A stretch of 64,000 nucleotides of DNA, taken from assembly GCA_022710975.1 (NCBI GenBank), contig JAKLGA010000006.1, positions 248,001 through 312,000 of the forward strand, written 5' to 3'. Each line of letters starts with the position of its first letter. The first letter of the stretch is position 1. Origin of the DNA: Myxococcota bacterium. Its GTDB lineage: Bacteria > Myxococcota > B64-G9. Shown here in pieces: positions 62,233-64,000 of the stretch. Made by a program: the position numbers and the translations under genes. The notes under the pieces are model-generated. The model was not told the DNA's origin. It saw nothing but the letters and a program-made list of their open reading frames with translations, and ran no database searches.

Positions 62233-62934
62233 TCAGGGCGGCAACATCCCGCGGGCGCGCAGCAGGGGCAGGAGCTCGCGCCAGTCGCGGAAGACGAGCT
62301 CGGCCCGGGTGGGCGGCGGGCGCCGGCGCTCGTGGATGCGCGCGGCCCGCATGCCCGCCGCGAGCGCGCCGGAGACGTCGGTGGCCTCCAGATCGCCGAT
62401 GTGCAGCACCCGCTCGGGCGGGAGATCGAGCCGGGCCAGCACCGCCTCGAAGGGCGCGCGATCAGGCTTGAGCGCGCCCGTCTCCTCGGCGTTCAGCGTC
62501 ACGGAGAAGGGCAGCTCCGCGAGCCCGAGGCCGCGCAGCTTCTGCCCCACCGGGTAGTCCGACAGCAGCGCCAGCGCGAGCCCCTGGTCGTGCAGCTCGG
62601 TGAGCGCCCGGCCGACCCCCGGCCGCGGCCGGGTGGAGGCGAACACCGCCATCCAGCGCTGCTCGACGACCTCGTGGATGCGGCGCTCGGCCTCCGCGGC
62701 CGTCACCCCCAGGCGCTGGGCCAGCCGCCGGGCCTGCTCGGCGCGGTAGTCCGCGAGGCGCCCCTCGCGGCGCAGCTCCCGGCGCACCCGGTTCAGCTCG
62801 CGGAAGAACCCGCGCAGCGGCCACAGCGTGCGGAGGTGCCCCCACATCATGCGGCGGATGCTGTAGAGCGTCCCGTCGAGATCCACGCACACCGCCCGGA
62901 GCGTGGGCCGGAGCGCGGGGCGCTCCGGGCTCAC
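62233..62934 (-). CDS. HAD-superfamily hydrolase
   Basis: 233 residues from a GTG at 62934-62932 overlapping the GH3-type gene's stop (GTGA). HAD motifs are VDLDGTLYS (nucleophile Asp and acid/base Asp), LLSDYPVG (motif II Ser), LKPDRAPFEAVL (motif III Lys) and HIGDLEATDVSGALAAG (motif IV Asp pair). The cap between motifs I and II is helical (subfamily I), as in phosphoglycolate phosphatase-type enzymes. It is a cytoplasmic phosphatase of unknown substrate. Tight coupling with an adenylating enzyme suggests a shared pathway. Confidence 0.88.
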   Translation of the reverse strand: MSPERPALRPTLRAVCVDLDGTLYSIRRMMWGHLRTLWPLRGFFRELNRVRRELRREGRLADYRAEQARRLAQRLGVTAAEAERRIHEVVEQRWMAVFASTRPRPGVGRALTELHDQGLALALLSDYPVGQKLRGLGLAELPFSVTLNAEETGALKPDRAPFEAVLARLDLPPERVLHIGDLEATDVSGALAAGMRAARIHERRRPPPTRAELVFRDWRELLPLLRARGMLPP

Positions 62935-64000
62935 GGGCCGGCCTCCACCCAGCGCGCGGGCCCCAGGCGCTCGAGCGCCGAGGGATCCGCCGCCAGGTGA
63001 GGCACCTTCACGTGGGCGTCGAAGGCGCCGGCCTGGATGCGCGCCAGGCGCCAGCGCTCGAACGCGCCCGCCGGCAGCAGCGCCAGCGCAGGCGCGCCCA
63101 GGCGCAGCGAGGCGCGCTTGGCCTGGTACTCGATGTTCGCCCGCCGCAGCTCCTGCTCGCAGGCCTCGAGCAGCGCGCGGGCCGGTGGATCCGCCAGCGG
63201 GGCCGTCGGCTCGACGTAGAAGACGTAGCGCGGGTTCTCGGCGTCCAGGCGCACGCTGACGCAGAAGCCCGCCAGCGCGACGCCGGTGCGCTCCTGGGCC
63301 GCGGACACCGCCTGCACCACGTGGCTCTCGCCGATCTTCTCCCCGGTGTAGGAGAGCATGTTGCCCCCCTTGTGGCAGAAGACCACCTGGGGCGTGTTGC
63401 GGTACCGGCCGACCACCTCGATCACGTCGTTGATGTCGTAGCGGTACAGACCGTGGGAGCCGGTGATCAGGATGCGGTAGCGCTTGCCCTGCTCCAGCCC
63501 CTCGGCGGTGAGCGCCTCCGGGACCCTGGCCGGGTCCTCGCCCTCGGGCACGAACTCGAGGAAGTGGCTGCCCACGGCCAGCACGCCCGCGGCGCCCTCG
63601 GGCCCCAGCACCACCGTGAAGTTGCCCTCGGAGGCGGTGAAGCCGTAGTCCATGACCTTCAGGCCGCCGAACCACTCGGGGAACTGCCGCAGGTAGAAGG
63701 GCGCGGAGCCGCCCTTCCAGCACAGCAGCCCGCACAGGTTGGGCCACAGGTCGATGGGGCGCACCCGCCCGTGGGCGGCCAGGGAGGCCCGCAGGCGATC
63801 GGCCGCGGCCGGGGCGGGGCGCAGCCGGCGCTCGAGCGCGGCGCGCAGCCCGGGCGGCAACTCCCAGCTCCGGTCCAGGCCGCCGCGCTCGCAGTCCTCG
63901 ATGATGCGCGGGGCGAACTCGGTCAGCTTGCGGCACATGAGGATCAGTGTCGAGGGGTTGATGGCCGCCATGAGCGAGATGTCGGTGATGGCGGCCATGC
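62931..64000 (-). CDS. GH3-family acyl-adenylating enzyme, 5' end beyond the right edge
   Basis: About 356 residues are in the window; the frame stays open to the edge, and GH3 proteins are ~500-600 residues, so the N-terminal third is missing. An ATG at 63998 is in frame but is unlikely to be the start. Recognisable C-terminal GH3 features are ASEGNF (adenylation Thr/Glu loop), SHFLEFVPEG, YRILITGSHGLYRYDINDVI and MLSYTGEKIGESHV. Plant GH3 enzymes conjugate amino acids to acyl acids through acyl-AMP; bacterial members are of unknown function. Its stop overlaps the HAD hydrolase start. Confidence 0.85.
   Translation of the reverse strand, partial: MAAITDISLMAAINPSTLILMCRKLTEFAPRIIEDCERGGLDRSWELPPGLRAALERRLRPAPAAADRLRASLAAHGRVRPIDLWPNLCGLLCWKGGSAPFYLRQFPEWFGGLKVMDYGFTASEGNFTVVLGPEGAAGVLAVGSHFLEFVPEGEDPARVPEALTAEGLEQGKRYRILITGSHGLYRYDINDVIEVVGRYRNTPQVVFCHKGGNMLSYTGEKIGESHVVQAVSAAQERTGVALAGFCVSVRLDAENPRYVFYVEPTAPLADPPARALLEACEQELRRANIEYQAKRASLRLGAPALALLPAGAFERWRLARIQAGAFDAHVKVPHLAADPSALERLGPARWVEAGP

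Overview
The window is uniformly GC-rich chromosome with dense, tightly packed genes. It has many lipoproteins, Cys-rich and MopE-like repeat proteins, FG-GAP and WD40 propellers, PEGA-domain proteins and Ser/Thr kinases. Together with the gene order tilS-ftsH-folP-glmM-pdxJ-nnr-tsaE, this points to a Myxococcota or other former Deltaproteobacteria genome; that is inference from content and synteny, and no rRNA is present to confirm it. I see no tRNA, rRNA, CRISPR array, insertion sequence, phage gene or integrase, and no gene-free stretch above 300 bases. The longest are the divergent gap at 3725-3952 and the gap at 15178-15354.

Layout, left to right. 1-5323: a TPR-like protein cut by the left edge, an unknown lipoprotein, two small envelope proteins and a class III nucleotide cyclase with a HEAT-like tail. 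5320-11691 (minus): a six-gene run headed by a kinase-fold protein whose HRD motif is HGN, followed by a lipoprotein, a phasin-like small protein, a Cys-rich lipoprotein with a 26-residue six-cysteine repeat, a one-helix membrane protein and an unknown soluble protein. 11812-19147 (plus): a MopE/FG-GAP/CARDB lipoprotein, then three translationally coupled genes (outer-membrane barrel, unknown lipoprotein, radical SAM enzyme). 19144-23637 (minus): a lipoprotein, a metallo-beta-lactamase-fold hydrolase, a small Lys-rich exported protein, RtcB RNA ligase and a CsgG-like/barrel protein. 23737-31893 (plus): two consecutive pairs of Cys-rich lipoprotein and PEGA membrane protein.

31890-47774: phosphatidylserine decarboxylase, a planctomycete-style Ser/Thr kinase with 14 WD40 repeats, leucyl aminopeptidase, a HAMP cyclase, a divergent pair made of a receiver-like protein and a histidine-kinase-like protein lacking the phospho-His, two TPR-type lipoproteins flanking a UvrD-family helicase, an NlpC/P60-like lipoprotein and an MJ0936-type phosphoesterase. 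47283-59750 is one long minus-strand housekeeping array (comEA, hutI, lpd, tsaE, nnr, pdxJ, glmM, folP, phosphoesterase, ftsH, tilS). 59891-64000: a lipoprotein with a degenerate metallophosphoesterase domain, an anchored unknown protein, a HAD hydrolase and a GH3-type adenylating enzyme cut by the right edge.

Recurring themes are signalling or hydrolase folds that have lost catalytic residues (kinase, histidine kinase, phosphoesterase), start codons overlapping the upstream stop (nine ATGA/GTGA/TGATG junctions), convergent genes sharing a CTAG stop overlap, and several genes with a -10 hexamer 5-7 bases before the start codon and no Shine-Dalgarno sequence, suggesting leaderless mRNAs.
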